Source: Montifringilla adamsi
Lineage: Eukaryota > Chordata > Aves > Passeriformes > Passeridae
Assembly (NCBI GenBank): GCA_017590115.1
Contig: JAGGNK010011114.1
Location: forward strand, 1,541,733 to 1,605,732
Reading direction: 5' to 3'
Length of the DNA: 64,000 nt
The number at the start of each line of letters is the position of its first letter. The first letter of the stretch is position 1. Position numbers and translations under genes: made by a program. Under the pieces are notes generated by a model. That model ran no database searches. It saw only the letters and a program-made list of their open reading frames with translations, and was not told where the DNA came from. This document shows, in pieces, positions 26,101 to 41,100 of the stretch.

Positions 26101-29100
26101 CTCTCAGGGTGTAACTTGCTACTGCAGCAACAAGTGGGAAATGCAAAATTTCAGACAGATGCAGATAATTCTGATCCCAACAACTTTCTGATTCACCTCT
26201 CTCTTCCTTTTCCTCTGTTCTCTAGGAACCACAATCCATCTGACACAGCAAGGTTTGCAAGTGGCATGACTTGCTATTCCTGTTGGTGCTCACCTGCTTC
26301 ACTGGCACTTTGTGTCAGAAATGAGCTGGGTGCAATGTTTTGCCAGTTGATGCTTTGCCAATTTCAGGATAATGCTAGGAGCCAGCTGTGCACATCTGGA
26401 AACTGCAATAAGCTACAGGCAGTGTGTTTTTTCCCCCATGTGAAAGCAAATTTGCATTTAGAGACAGAAAGCAAGCAGCACGTGGCAGAGTAACTGTTTA
26501 CACAACAAGGTGCACTTTGCTGTTGAGATCAGTACCTCTTTTTGGTGAAGGTTCCCATGACTTTTGTGCAGCTGGAGTTGTCTCCTCCACACACCCCACA
26601 CTTGTCATACTGGAGCTTGGACCCGATGATGCCATCGCAGCCCGTTCGGATGCACTTCCCTCGCACACAGACTGAGTTGCTGTAGGGTCGACACTCCGTG
26701 CCATCAGTGACCTGGGCAAGCAAATAAAACTTGGTTCAGACTGCCACAGAGATTTGTGGGTTTGGATCCACCTGACAAAACCCAGTTCCTTATTTAAGTC
26801 ACCAACTCGGAGCAGGTCGCCTCCCCTGACAGATCACACTGAGCTTCTCTAAAATGGATGGTAAAAAAGAAGATGAAATGTAGCAAAAGGACAAAAGCAA
26901 GGACAGCTAACTTTCAGTTTGGATTGCATCTGATAGAACAAATTGACCACAAGTCATATCTGTACCACTAACTATCCTATACTAATTGGTTCTTTAGGAA
27001 TTACTTTGGACTCCTTAAACATAGTTCAGGGTTAGACTTACTCTTTTCTCCTCATACTCTTTTTCCTCCAGAAAACCCCATAATGACAGAAAACTCCAGG
27101 CAGAAAGCCCTTTATCCACTACTGAAAACAACCTAGTGCAGAGAGGCCCATAATTTTCATGCATTCACATACTGAGATATGGAAAAACTTATCTAATTTT
27201 CTGGCCCTAAGGTACAACCACTGGATCAAAACCTTAAATCTGATCACAGTTAAATATTTGCATCACATGATTCTTTTCCCTGGTTGTAGGGAAAGATTTC
27301 TAAAATATGGGACACTTCTAAGCTGACTGAAATCCTGACTGGAGCTGCCATTACCTTCTGAGAAAATACCACATAATAACCAGTTCCTTTGGCTCGGCAG
27401 GTGAGCTTGCAGACGTCTCCAGGCAGTACTCCAGCATACTTGGGGACCCATTCCACAAAAGTCTTGACCCCCTTTGCATCAGACTGATAGCCATTCCTTG
27501 CTTCACACTGCTCTTGTCGGAAGGATTTGGCTGTGGAATTATTCACATCATTAGTGGCTACTTCAGACCATGCTGCAAATATCATTATGTCCATCTATTA
27601 TTCCAATTTCTTTCCTACGTCATTTTTAAGTTACGTCACACCACTTCTTTACTTAGAACTGGCCTTCCAAACCCTCTACTGTTTTAGCTTGGAAATCTCC
27701 CAATGGCATAACAAGCACTAAAGGCCTAAAGTCTGCATGATGTTTCATTTTAGAGGACTGAATTTTTTCGCTTTCTCTAAGGCGTCCAGGGCGAGGTGTG
27801 GGTGAGGAATTAGGATATTGTACTAACGCTGAACGTCCTGCCTTGATAAATACAACCTGGGGAGGCCACAGTGAGCCTCTGCTGTGTGGTTTCAGGCAGA
27901 TAATCAGTGTTCAGTGTCTGTGGAGGGAGGGAGGGCTGGAGCAGGAGGGCACTCACCGCTGGCGGGGCAGGGGGTGACGTTGCAGGAGCGGTAGATGGCC
28001 CGCTTGCCGGTGCAGTATCTCCCGTTGTTCCTGGGGGCTGGGTTGTTGCAGTGGCGATAGGCAAACTGAACTCCCCCTCCGCAGGTACGGGAGCACTGTC
28101 CCCAGGGGCCCCAGGATCCCCAGTTGCCATGGCTTGAAGCCTGAAAAATACATGGAACGGCAGGAGGTGAGTTCGTCATCCAAGCATCAATGGAGCTGTT
28201 ACCTCAAAGTCACTGCTAATGTTTTCCTCAGGTGAAGGCAATTCCTTCAGTTGGCTATTCAGGGATAACAGGTCTTAGGTACCTTCTTTCTCCCAGCAAA
28301 GGTAATTTCTATCTTTTATCTGCACGCTGATGACATCTCATTTGCACTGTGGGTGCAAAGCCAATGCTGGGCCTTGCTCCACCTTCAGCCTCTTCACAGA
28401 ACACACCCACAGTTTCATGGGCTGCTCTCTTAATTTTTGCTATTCCTACCAAAAAGGCCCCTTAAACTTGCTGCAAGGGGTTCAACTCCCAGAATATACC
28501 CCTACTGCTAATCTGAGATTAATATCTGAGATATTAATCCAGATATTGTGATATGTAGGTATTGCTTGGAATTGCTGGCAAGAGATGGAGTTGTCAACTC
28601 TGCCACACTGCCTATAGTATTCCAATATCATGTAGAAGCATAGAAATCCATATAAAAGGGTACAGAAATCCATTTAAAAATGCTGTTAGAAAGGCTGTAT
28701 CTTGATGTGAATGGCTCCCATAGATTGGAAATATTTTCACAAAGCTCTGCAAGTCCACATCTCTTCTGTGGGTGCAACAGAAGGGGCTACTGTCTACCCA
28801 GAGAATTTAGAAGTATCTGAACTGTGCAGCTGACAGCTCTCATGGGGCTGGGGATTCTTCAGATATATAAAGTACACGGGCTCTTTGTCACTGGAAGCAC
28901 AAACTTTTCTGATCCAGAAGTTATATTCTGGATTACTTTCATCTGTCCTTTTCTTCATTAGAACTAGGGCCTTGGGGCCTTTCAGATGAGAGCTGTAAGT
29001 TAAATGTGGAGATGAGATTTATCTTGCTTTCCGTGCCAGGTCAGAAAGCCATGTCCTGTTAAGTGCCATTTACTGAATGGGAAAATCACTTTGTCTAGTT

Positions 29101-32100
29101 TTCCAGGAATGAAGGCTTTCCTTAAGGAAGAAAATACACTTCCTGAACCTCACCAACAACACCCCAATTATGTGCTAAAAAACCAAGGCAGCTTTCAATC
29201 TGACTCCCACAAAAACCAGCCCCTCCGAGGGATCACCTTTTCCAATTCCCCGTGGGGTAACTTACCGAGTAGTACTTCTTCTTGGTTTTGTCCACGCATT
29301 TCCCTTGGAGGCAGATCCTCCCTTTGCCACAGGGGGTTCCCTCCACGGCGGGCAGCTTCTTGGTGAGGCAGACCATCTGTCCCTGGCGCACCACGGCGCA
29401 CCAGAGGCGCGAGCACACGTCCATGCCGGGGCACACCGTGTACTCGGCGCCGAACGCCAGCTTGCACTGCCGGATGGCGTCGTACGTCTGCCCCGGCAGC
29501 TCCTCGGGGCCCACCATGTGCTTCCTGGGCTGGTCCAGCAGGCAGTTCCCTACAAGAGCAAGACAAGGGGCTGTTCACTCAGGTTTTTGCTGTTCTTTTC
29601 CCGGCGGTGCCGCAAAGTCGTTCGGGCGACAGCGAGCCTCCTTCGAGGGACGGTGGTGTGAAGATTCTGGTGGCATCAGGTTTTCACAAGGTCAAACTGC
29701 TGCCACTGGGTTCTGACCCTGCTGCTGAGCTGCCTATTCCCAGCCTGAGGTGTAAATGAGTTTACCCAGTTTACCCTTTTGGCCTTTCAATCCTTTACAC
29801 AAGACTAGGAACACATTCCTTGCTATTTATCCATTTGTGATTTAAGCAGCGAGCTGGACTCATGTAAGCAAGACTCAAAGCGAGCGCAGTTGTAATTTGA
29901 GTTTTAAATCAGGATGTCAGAAATAGTAAAGCTTCTAAAGGGATGCCAGAAAAATCAAAAAGCACAGACTTGTAGCCAATGAGGCCAAAAAACCCAAACA
30001 AAACAGATCGAAAAATCAAAATTTCTACCAGGCTAACAGAAAAATAGCAAAATTATTAGTATCAAAACTAATGTTGCCACTGAAGCTGGACTGCACTTTT
30101 CTTCTAAGGAGTGATACTTGGCTGCTTATGGAACCAGTTTGAAAAGGGTTATCCATTTTATACAAAAACTCATAAATAACAGGAAGAAAAAATTGCATGA
30201 ATGTAAAGATTTGTAATGGTGTTTTAAGGTCTGCAGTGGTCAAGATTTGTCTGGCACACTCTAAAAATGAGAATTCAAATTTATGTTCTAGGTATCTTCT
30301 GATAGCTGGGTTTTTTTCACTATTGAAAACCTCACTTGTTGACATGCAGAACTATTTATTCAGTGTAACCTCTTTTACACTTCATGAAAGGGATATGTGG
30401 TCTGGGCAAGCTTCACTCATCCTCGGCCAAAATAACTCACCACAATTTACCTCAATTTGGAACCCACACCGGTGTTCTTCACTTGCATCATGGCTGAAAA
30501 AAGCCTATCTATAAAACCCTCACTATTTACACAAAATGGAATAGAATTTCAAGCAATGGCAGGGAGTTTAAGCAAACCAAATACCCCATTTCTCAATAGC
30601 TTGAGTCTTCCTTCCAAAACACACACTTACTGCAATTTCTGCTCTTCTAAAGACTAATGCCAATTAGCCCAAAATTCCTTCTGTGTGATGACTTGCAACC
30701 AAAAACTGTCTTGTTAAACCTGTTCCATTTGCTGACCCTGGTTTACCCTAGCCTTGTATTTCATCTGGATCATGCTGAATTTTTAATGCAGACAAGGTGT
30801 GCCAGTGCTAGCTGTCATGAGATAAATTAAAAATGCCCTGGGTTGTTGTAGTGTAAAATATTAGAGATGTGATGAGGAGTAAGGTTTTCCCTGGAGCTTC
30901 TGGACACACTTTGCATATATTTGGGCAAAAATACACTTTGTAAAAGTAAACAGCAGTGGAAATCCTCTTGTGAGAAGGGAGGAAGCCACTGAAATGTGAG
31001 GACAGTGATGGGAAGGCTGTAGCATGTCAATATTCAGTATTATACACTGCTTTTGTACCTATGCCTAAGTTTATCAAACTGCCAAGCAGAGCTGTTTTTC
31101 AGTATTTTAAAACACCATAATAACACTTCATTTCAACTGGAAATACAAATTTAGAGAAAAAGGAAAGAGAAGTCTCACCCTTGCATAAACTCATCTGTCA
31201 ATCATTTCAGTTTCACAAGCTCACATAGCAAATATAGCTTTTCTTCCCCTCCAGAACACAGGAGAATGAGATCCAAACTTCTCCTTAACTGAGAGAAGTT
31301 GTGCAATCTCTACAAAGCCAGGTGCTCCAGAGGATCTCACACGATAAATTCAAAACTGAAGATAGGGAAGGCCCCTAAGGATTTCCCACAGGAAAAAAAA
31401 AAAGTCTTTCTATGGGCAGACTGTAGCAGTGTCTGTGTCTGGACAGGGTGCAGTGAGTTGCAGGTGTTTTTACCACCAGCTGGTCCAGCCTCCTGCTTGT
31501 CATGGCCCCTGCTGGGAGGGCAGAGAGGGCTTCAATTCTGCATTACATTTCAACATCCAGAGCATATACATACTGCTATTCCCTTTTTTTTTTTCGGTCC
31601 TGGGCACCAAAGAACATCTTTGTGCCCTGGAATAGAGCAACATTGTTGGCTGTTGACAGTGCTAATTAAGCCATCTCATTATTGCTCTCAATGCCATGTG
31701 TAATATATCTTGGGGGGAAAAAAAAAAAAAGAAAGCGGAACAAGATCTGTGCAGGAAGCAGATAAGCAGGATATAAATTAATTAAAATACAAACAGTCCT
31801 TGTTCCAGGTTGCACAGAGCACTGGGACTGAACACACCAAGTCCCAAGCAACCATCCCACAGCCTGGTGGTTGGCATGACAATAAAGGCAATTAGTACCT
31901 ATGGAAAGGCTTTGCTAAAAGCAGATGGATATAAATGTCACTCTCCTCTGGACAAGAACGGAGCCTTTTCTTCCTAAATGTCAAACTGTTGTCTGGGGTC
32001 ATCTTGTGAGCATTAAAAAAAAGGTGATACCATGACAGAGCTGTTTATTGTTCTGAGAGCAGGCCCCAGGAGAGAGGGAAGCAGCACCTTGATCCTCCCC

Positions 32101-35100
32101 AGCTCCCTGGCTGACCTTGGAGGAGACATTTCCATCGGGATTTACTCAACTGAGTCTCAAAATCTCAAAATTCATGCAATGCTGGTGTCTGCAGTGCACT
32201 CAGCTGTCAGGTGTTCCACTGCTGAGCAAAATCAGTTTATGGTGTCATTCAGCACCATTCGTGCCCCCAGTGCTGCTGAGGCCATTGATTGTCAGATCAA
32301 GTTTTCATATTGAAGTCAAATTATTGACTTCCACTTCAACTTAATGGAAGTTTGTATTCTGTTAGGACAGATCTGTGATTTAAAAAAAAAAAAAACAACT
32401 GGGAAATTATAAATTTCAATAGAAGACTTTTACTTAGAAAAGGTCTCTGAATGGCTGATCCATCAAGAAAAGAGATTCCTTAAATATGCATTTGAACTCA
32501 CACCAACAGCATTAGCAAGACAATTAATTCCCAGAGGACTACAGACCTCCATGATGAGAGTTCAAATTTGCTATGAATAACTTCATCATATCAATAACTC
32601 TTGAAGACCACACACCTAAATGATAGCTACTCATGAACTGAGGAGAAAACAGTTCCTTACACTCTCTGAGAGGTCATTCATGGGTGGTGGGAGAGTTACC
32701 TCAGTAACTCAAAAGGGAAAGTTCTCTTCATTTGTGGAAATTAATTTGGTAATATTAAATCAATGCCAGAGCAATATGGACCATAAAACAGGATAGTACA
32801 GATTAATGGATCTAATAAAATTGAGAGAAAAAATTAAGTCAGTCAGAGAAAAATATTTCAGGGAGCACTGAAATCAGCCAACAAAATATTTAAAAGCAAA
32901 TCTTTACATTCAGCAGACACACCATACATTTACCCATAAGCATTTTGGTTACTATAACAACTTGATCCATTCCCTCAATTATGTCATTTTTATCTCAGCA
33001 TTTTGGAATTTGAGTGGTTTGTTTAATAACTGCAGTTGCTTTGGGAGCACGGTGAAGACTTTAGAATTCATTACAGAGTGAAGCTGAAGACTATGCTTTT
33101 TCATTTCTACTTTTGGAAAACAAAATTTTTGTCCTTATTCCCTGAGGAGTAAACGTCATATTTAGCAAATAAGCTGCCATAAAATGTTCCCATCAAAAAC
33201 AGAGATTGACAGTAAGCAGTACCATGTAGCTGCCACAGTGTGAGTGATAACACGTACCATGGCCATCATCAAAGAATTCTGTGATAGTTGCTGAAGTGCA
33301 CTTGGACCAGGGTTTTGAAGCATCAATGCTGGTCAGAATGGAGGACATCAGGCGCTTGTCTTCCATGGAGCCAAAGTTCTCCTCACAGAACTTGGAGTCA
33401 TCATGGGAAAGCCCGAGCAAGTGCCCTGTGGAAATGAAACAAATTCATTAAATTATATGACTATCCAGAGTTTACCAGCTGGAGCTCACAATCATGTGAG
33501 GGAAGGGAACTGTACTCATTTATATTTATCAACAATTGACTTCTTACTGTTTCTCCAATTCACCTTCAGCAAGAAAAACTTTGTGAAAATGCTCTGCAAC
33601 TGTCTAGAAAGGTGCTACATCTTTTTAAACAGCTAAAAATAAAAGTATTTAAGATGCTTAAGAACAAAGGGTAGAAGAATGAATGGGAATAAAGCAGCAG
33701 AGAGCTGAACTTAATGCTCCAAATGTTCAGCTTCTGCCAAAAGTTGATTAATAAGATATGCAGGGCTAAACCAAGAGTGCTTTAACAATAAGGACAAAGC
33801 CACTGCAGAAAAAAAAAAAAACCTGATGCCCTGAAAGGGACACATTCTGCAAGACTTGGCCTTTTCTTTTTTCAGGTAAGTAAAGCCATTTTTGTTTGGC
33901 AATACTTCCTATATAAGGACAGATAAAGCTGTTTTTGTGCCGCACTGAGACACTGAATATCAGGAGGTACATGTCAAGTTTCAATCTGATACAGCACTAC
34001 ACACAAAGACTTGCTCTGAAGAGATGACAACAGCTTTGTTTCATTCCAGACAAATGCTGGTGTTGAGCAAAACAACTCCCTGCTAAGATTATTATTTCAA
34101 ACTGACAGATTCCTCTGACAGAGTAACCAAATAATCAGTGCACCACTTCTAACCTACTGAGCAAAGTCTCTAAAAGTGTCTGAGCATTTAATACATGTAT
34201 ATGTAAGACTGCTCACAGTTGTAGAAATTACCTCACTGCAGAATGTTTGTGAAATAGGGCAATGAGGGTGTCTCAGTGGAAAAGGACTTCAATTTTTAAG
34301 TCTTTACCTTGGAACTAAACAGCCCTAGGTGAACAAAAAAAGCTGGAGCATTGATCCAAAGAGTTTGGCTGAGTAACATCCCATGGCATTCAGCATTGGT
34401 TCAGCGTGGGATATCAGTGATAGTTGGGTGCACAGCAGCAGCTCCAGGATGTAATTTTTCAGAGTGCTCAGCATTTTACAGCACCTTTCAGAACTCTCCA
34501 GAGCTCTGTGACATGGAGCTTTCAGTCCTGCAGGGCAGAACTGCAGTTTGTCACAGCCTCTGGTACCACTCTATCAATTAGGCCTTTTTCTGACCTAGAG
34601 ATGGGAAACTGAGAGGTGTTTTAAAAACTTTTATTCCATTTTCAGTCTCATGAGAAGGGTGAGACAATACAGATGTTATAATGCACACCATTACAATCAG
34701 AAGTGAACTATTTCCTCATTACAAAACACTATGAGTGTTTCTTGGCCTATCAGTTTTTGTCACACCATGCTGCAAATGCCTTAAAGCCAATTATCTAAAA
34801 TTACCCCTCGTGGGTCCTACTACAGTGCATCTTTCATAGTTCTGTTTCTCTAAAGTATCTAGTCTCATTTGTAAGGCCACCCTTTGAAACTTGTTTGTAG
34901 TTCCATTTCCATCTTCTATCAGAAGGCAGTTTCCATCATCTGTCAGACTTTAAAAATTCTCTACAAGTTCATTTCCCACACCACTCTGCAGCACTTCACC
35001 CATGTAAGATGCAGTTTTGTTCTCCAGACAAATCCCTTTATTGCAGAACTGCACTTCACTCTTCAGAACTGTTAATTTTCTGCTAAGGACAGCCCATGGA

Positions 35101-38100
35101 AGTACATAACTCAACAATACAGTGCACATATTCACAGCCTGTTAATGCTCCTGCAGCTTGGGCTGCTCTTGAGTTTCTCTTTCTTTTTTTCTCTTTCATA
35201 GAGACAAATAAAAAAAATATCCTTTGGATATGAGCAAGCTTGCAGGTAAATGTCAAGCTCCTCACTTTGAGCAGACACATTGAGGATTTCTTTAGAACAC
35301 TGTTGCAATTTAGCCTCCCTCCTCAGCCTCTATGGAGAATTTCAAAGTAAATAAATAAAATGAAATGCTTCTCAGGCCACTGTTCAGCACAGAACATTTC
35401 ATCCCAGATACTTTGGCAAAAGCAGAGGAATCTGAAACAGGGTCATCTCCTGGAAAGTGTCAGGCTAATGGATTCACCTTTAATGAGAGAGCAGCGTAAC
35501 TTCTCTGCTTTACAGTGATAAATGGGGTGAGCTGAGGACACACCTCATTAGCAGCATCTACTTTGTCATATTAAATCAGGCCATTGTTCCACTGCCTGAC
35601 AAAAACCAAGTCACTTACTTGGCAGCCTTCAGCCTCTTGGAGGAGAAGCTTCCCAGAGTATTTGTGAGTCTTCCTTGTTATGTTTAAAATTTTCAAAAAT
35701 AATTGAAAAAACCCATCATGACAAGGAAAGAAGCAGTAAGTAGTGAATAATTTCCAGAATACATAATTCTGATTGTCAGTGTCTGGGCTTCTAAATTAGC
35801 CCCCAGTGATGTTAGTGAGGATAATAGCATTAAATATATGGATTTTAGCTCTCCATACTGATTAATTTTGTATGCACATGTCCTGGGGTGACAAACACTT
35901 ACATTCACTTATAAACACTGTGAATGCAACTCTCGAAGGATTTAATGGAGTTAAAATTCCTAATTCTTACCACAACCTAAATTTCTCCCTGTTCTAACTT
36001 TGCCTTTTAAGGTACTCTGACCAGACTCAGAAGTGACTAAAGCATATGACAAACTCCCCATGATGCTGCAATCTGCTTTCGCATTTCATTAAAAAGAATC
36101 AAAATTCAAAATATCACAGGGCTGTGTAATCTCTAAATACTACCTGGCTATGTTTTGCTCTTTTTGGCACAGAAATGAGAACAGCAAAGTCTTTTTAACA
36201 CCTGTACCCTTCATTCTTTTGCATCCAAAAATTAAGGGAGGGACACTTCCCTTCCTACTTGAAGTCTCTCCCCACCAGCACACGCATAAAACCCTGCTGA
36301 TGTTATTACATGGCATGAGGGTGGTTTCTGGCATTTTCTGGTGGGGTTCTTCCCTTCCAAATTGGAAAGGCTGATCCTTCAAGTGACTCTGCGTGGAAGC
36401 AGAGCTCTGGAGAAAGCTCTGGACAGAAGAGAAGACTCGAGGAATACAGATCTTACACAGAAGGCTTTTGAAAACAAAGCCAATTTTAGCCCCACCCCAT
36501 TTTGTACGAGTACGAACGTCAAACTGGGCTATTGAAGAAAAAGAAAAGGCTCCCAGCAGCTGTGTAAAATGATGACTGATTGAGAATGGGTTTGTAGATT
36601 ATCTGCTGTTTTCTACTTAATGAAGCATCTTACTGGTGCTGACAGTTCCCACTGAGTGAAAATGACATAATACAGTTTCACCAGCAGGATGGTGTTTGGT
36701 TAAGTTATGCTGTACGAATGCACAAAATGGTGAAGGAAACAGATGGAGGGGAGGCAGGGTTTGCCCTCTTGTAGCCAAGGAGGAGGTGGCCCGCTTGTAA
36801 ATTCATCTCCAACTCCAAAAAGACCCAAATGCAGTGGCATCCTCTCCTCACAGCTTTCCCTGCTGAAGGCCAACACCTGCTACAGCCCAACCTGCAATGG
36901 GTTCAAAAATGATCCCTACACCTTGCAGCAATGGGAGGTATATCCCGAATACAAGATGGGAATACTTCAGAGAAATTATGCCAAGTCAGTTAAAACCTTC
37001 ATCCTCTCTAAGGATCAGGACACAAGAGCCCTGCAGGGAAAGCAGGAGTGCACCAGAGCTGTGCTGGATGCGTGGTGAAGCAGCTCTCTTACTCCCAGGA
37101 ACACTGGGAAGCAAACCACAATCACAGAATATCCTGAGCTGGAAGGAACACACAAGGATCACCCAAGTCCAGCTCCTGGCCCTGCACAGGACAGCCCAAA
37201 GAATCCCACCCTGTGCCTGGGAGCACTGTTCCAACACTTCTTGGAGTCTGGATATTTCTGGTTTTTCTTAATATACAGTTCCAGGCTATCTGCAGAGGTT
37301 CTCTGAGTGAACAGCACGCAAAATTAATGTCACACATTTCTCACTGGCATTTCAAGCATTAGAAACAAACCAGAAAATACCCACAACATACAGCAAGCCG
37401 ACTCCAGGCTTTGCTAAAGCACAAACCAAGGTGGGTCTCCTGGACAAGAACTTGGACAGCATGCCAAAGAGCTGCTCTTGCACTCCCTCTGACCACAGGA
37501 GACAGGCAAGGTGACACAGCAGGCTGAAAACGCTGCAGGCACTGTGATTTGTTTTCTCAGAGCTCGGATGGAGCACGTGTTTGCCAGTGAGGTCATGCCT
37601 TTCACCTCCTTTCCAGCTGGGACAACTGGGGAGCAAAAGAAGGTCAAGAGATTTGTCCCAGGTTCCCCCGTGAGTCAGTGGCTCTCGTGGGATCGGGGTT
37701 CAGGAAGCTCCTGGCTCAACATTCCTTGGGCTAATAATCACCAGGCCAGACCTTGTGCATCAGCCTCCTGCTCTCCCTTGGCTAAACAAAGATTGCATGT
37801 GGGAACTGTGTCAAAATAAAACCACTTCTTCTGGCATGGGCTGTTTTTCTAACTCCTGTGAGTTTCTGACTCCTTCTTAAGAACTTCATGCTGCTATCAC
37901 TCAGGAATCCTCTTGAAGTCATGATGGACCTAAGCAATAACAATTAACAAAGCTGGTGGTTTTTTTAATAAACAGAAGTGATTTGAATTACACAAGCTTA
38001 CAAAAAAATTGCATAGAATATAAAACTAGCCATTCCTCTTTTTTTATTCTTGACCTTTACTTCCAGTTTTCTTTTCTTTGACTGCTATCAGCCACTTATG

Positions 38101-41100
38101 AAAGAAAAAGGATTTAAAAAAAAAATCACTCTCTCTTTTAAATCTCCAGCCCAGAGGCAGTTTTTAATATTTCTGGCTTAGAAGAGTTCTTCAGACTTAA
38201 TGAAACAATAGTCTGGAGAGCTTCTTCTCAGGAGCAGACATTAAAAAAAAAAAACCAATCAGACATTTACCCACCAGTGCTGCAGACTTTACACAAAACA
38301 AACCTGTGCTGAGCTGGCTTGTTGTAACAGACTTGTGGGAGATCACAGACACATCAGCCCTGTCAGACAGGCAATTCCCAGGCAAGGTTCTGCCCAGGCA
38401 ATCAGAGACCACTGTGCCCACACAGAATTAAATAATCTTTAAAAAGATGTGGCCTTGGAGGTCCACGCTGCACTAATTAATGGGGCATGTAGAAGAGAAA
38501 TATTCATTGGAATGAAGAAGCAGGAGATGGTGACACACCTATTTCACACCTGTTCAACTCAGAGGAGTTTGGAAAGGACACAATTCACAGCAGCTCATGG
38601 TAAATGAATGAACTCTGTGGGAGTACACAGTGCAAGAATGTAAAAATCGCATTGTCTGCTGCACCAGAAGTCTGCACCCCACAAAAATTACATTATTGGA
38701 TTGGTATTATCTCCCTGTCAAGGAGGAAAGCAATCCCTGCTTTACCCTGCAAGGCTGGAGGCCAGGCTGAACACTGAACTTCTTTTTGGATCATAAAATC
38801 AAAGATCACTCAGGTTGATTGGAAAAAAACCATTGAGAACAACCATAAACCTAACGCTGCCAAATCCACCACTAAACCACGTCCATAGCATATTTTTTGA
38901 TAATGACTGCTGTGAAATATTAGGCAAAACACAGAATTTTACAGTTTGCTTTAAGCACCGTGTCTGCTGCAGGTGTAGCAATGATATATTTTATATAACA
39001 TTACAAGGTAATAAAAATATTGCTGGGCAAGCCAAGAATTTTTATTCAAAATTTTAACCAGCAACCTTTTAGACAGCTGATGTTTGCTTTTTGAGGCATC
39101 AGCTTAATTTTCTGCCCCACCTTCAGCTCTTGTGAAGGCTTAGCTTTGTCTGCCCACCTTTCCTCTTAATCAAATGTTCATGAAGGCTTAATTTGAGAGC
39201 TTTTGCAAGCAGAAATTAAGATAGAACTTTGGAAAAAAAAGGTTCAAAGAGGAGGAATCAAGCAATTTTCCTGATGTATGTCAGCAGAGAAGACTTGGAT
39301 GAGTGTACTCTCTGGGTTTTTTTGTTGTTTTAAGAAAGCAAATCTGCCTAATTACGATTACCTGGATATTTGCCTAAACTTCATCTGTCACGAAGGAAAC
39401 CTAATATGAGAGTCACAACCTCCACTGTTTTTCTCATGTGGCTGTGAGGCTCTGTGCCCTTGGCAATGTATCCCCCTTGAAATGAAAGGCTCCAGGAGAT
39501 TTGTAGCTGTCAGGTCTGAAGCCTGTCTTTATCTGCTTTATCTTGACAGCCTGGAAATCAAAGGGCTGCATGTTCAGCAGAACATGGCAAAGGCAAGATT
39601 GCTGTCTTTAGTTACTTTTGAGTGTACACAAAATGAGCACATGCGGCAAAACAAGGAGTGGGAGGATTTTTTGACTCTTCTACGGACATCAAAAGACCCC
39701 TTTAAGTATCACACACGTTGTTCTCAGTTTCATTTGTTACTGAAGGAGTCAGAAGCAGAGTTTGCTGTAAGTTGGACAGGGTATTCCTTCCTCAGTGGCC
39801 TGCAGCTCAAACACAGCTCAGGCTCTGAATGAACTGCTCCAACCCACTCAGAGCTCATGGTCTCCTGATGTATTTCAGTGAACCACATGAGGAGAGATGC
39901 CAGGAGCAATACCTCACTTCTAAAATGCCTTTTTTACAGAAAATGATGCTCTCTAATACGTTTTGCTGACAGCGCTCATGATACTTTTGTCCTCAGTGGT
40001 GACAGAGGCCACAGAAAGACGCCATGCTGGAAAAGATTTGGTATCAAACTTGTTACTTAAAATATGAAGAAAATTCTTGGCTGTGAGGGCAGTGAGGCCC
40101 AGGCACAGAAAAGCTGTGGCTGCCCCGTCCCTGCAAGTGTCCAAAGCCAGCCTGAAGCAACCTGGAATAGTGGAAGGTGTCCCTGCCCACAGCAGAGGGT
40201 GGAACTGGATCATTCTAAGGCCCCTTCCAACCCAAACCATCCCATGATTTTTGAGCTGTAGTTTCTGTGCAGTCCCCTGGTTTCAGGCATTACACAGCCC
40301 AGCTGCGGAGGATGTTGTGATAACTCCTCATAACCACAGAAGATGATGATGAGAAGAGACCTTGAAGAGGCATCCTGTGCATCCCTCTGCCCTGGGGCAG
40401 GATCAGCATCCCCTGAGCCACAGCTGCTTCAGCCAGATGGCTCCTGTGACCCCTCAGAATCAGAGCCTCCCCAGGCACTTCACTCCTGCCCTCAACTGTC
40501 CTGCCCAGATGATTTTGGCTAATGCTTAAAGCAAATCTCCCCTGCTGCAATTTCAGGCCATTACCCCTTGTGCTGTCCCAGGTGGACGTGGGGAGTGATT
40601 TATTATGCAAATTTTTGCAGCAATTTTTAAAATGTATTTGAAGGCTGCTTTTATCCCACCCTTTGGCCTTGCCTCCCCAAAAGTCACATGTGAAAGATAA
40701 AAGGCAACTAATGAACAAAGGTTTAATTAGTTCCACGCAGCAATGCTAAAGCTATAGCCTAAAAATAAAATACTTGGAAAGAACATCAGTAAACCATATT
40801 ACTCAGGAGGACAGAAGGAGTAACTGCATGCCAGAGTGTTTGTGTAACAGAGGAGTAGGAACATTGCAAAAGGTCAAATGAACATTATCACTGAGAAAAA
40901 AAGGCTGTATTGCCTCTTTTTAAAAGAGTACGTTTCTTAAGATTGATGGAAAGAACAAAGATAAATATAGTTTAAAATGTTAGAGCCATGTAACTCCCAC
41001 TGAGCTGAACTGGAGCTTTGCCTGCTTGAAGGCTGCAGGAAGGCTGCTTTTGTACTTAAGGACCAGATCAAAACTCAGGAGACTCTAGATCAAAAATCAG

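Noticed and set aside
29195..29578. 127-codon minus-strand frame over exon 4
   Set aside because: Out of frame with the disintegrin-like coding sequence, which itself matches ADAMTS5.
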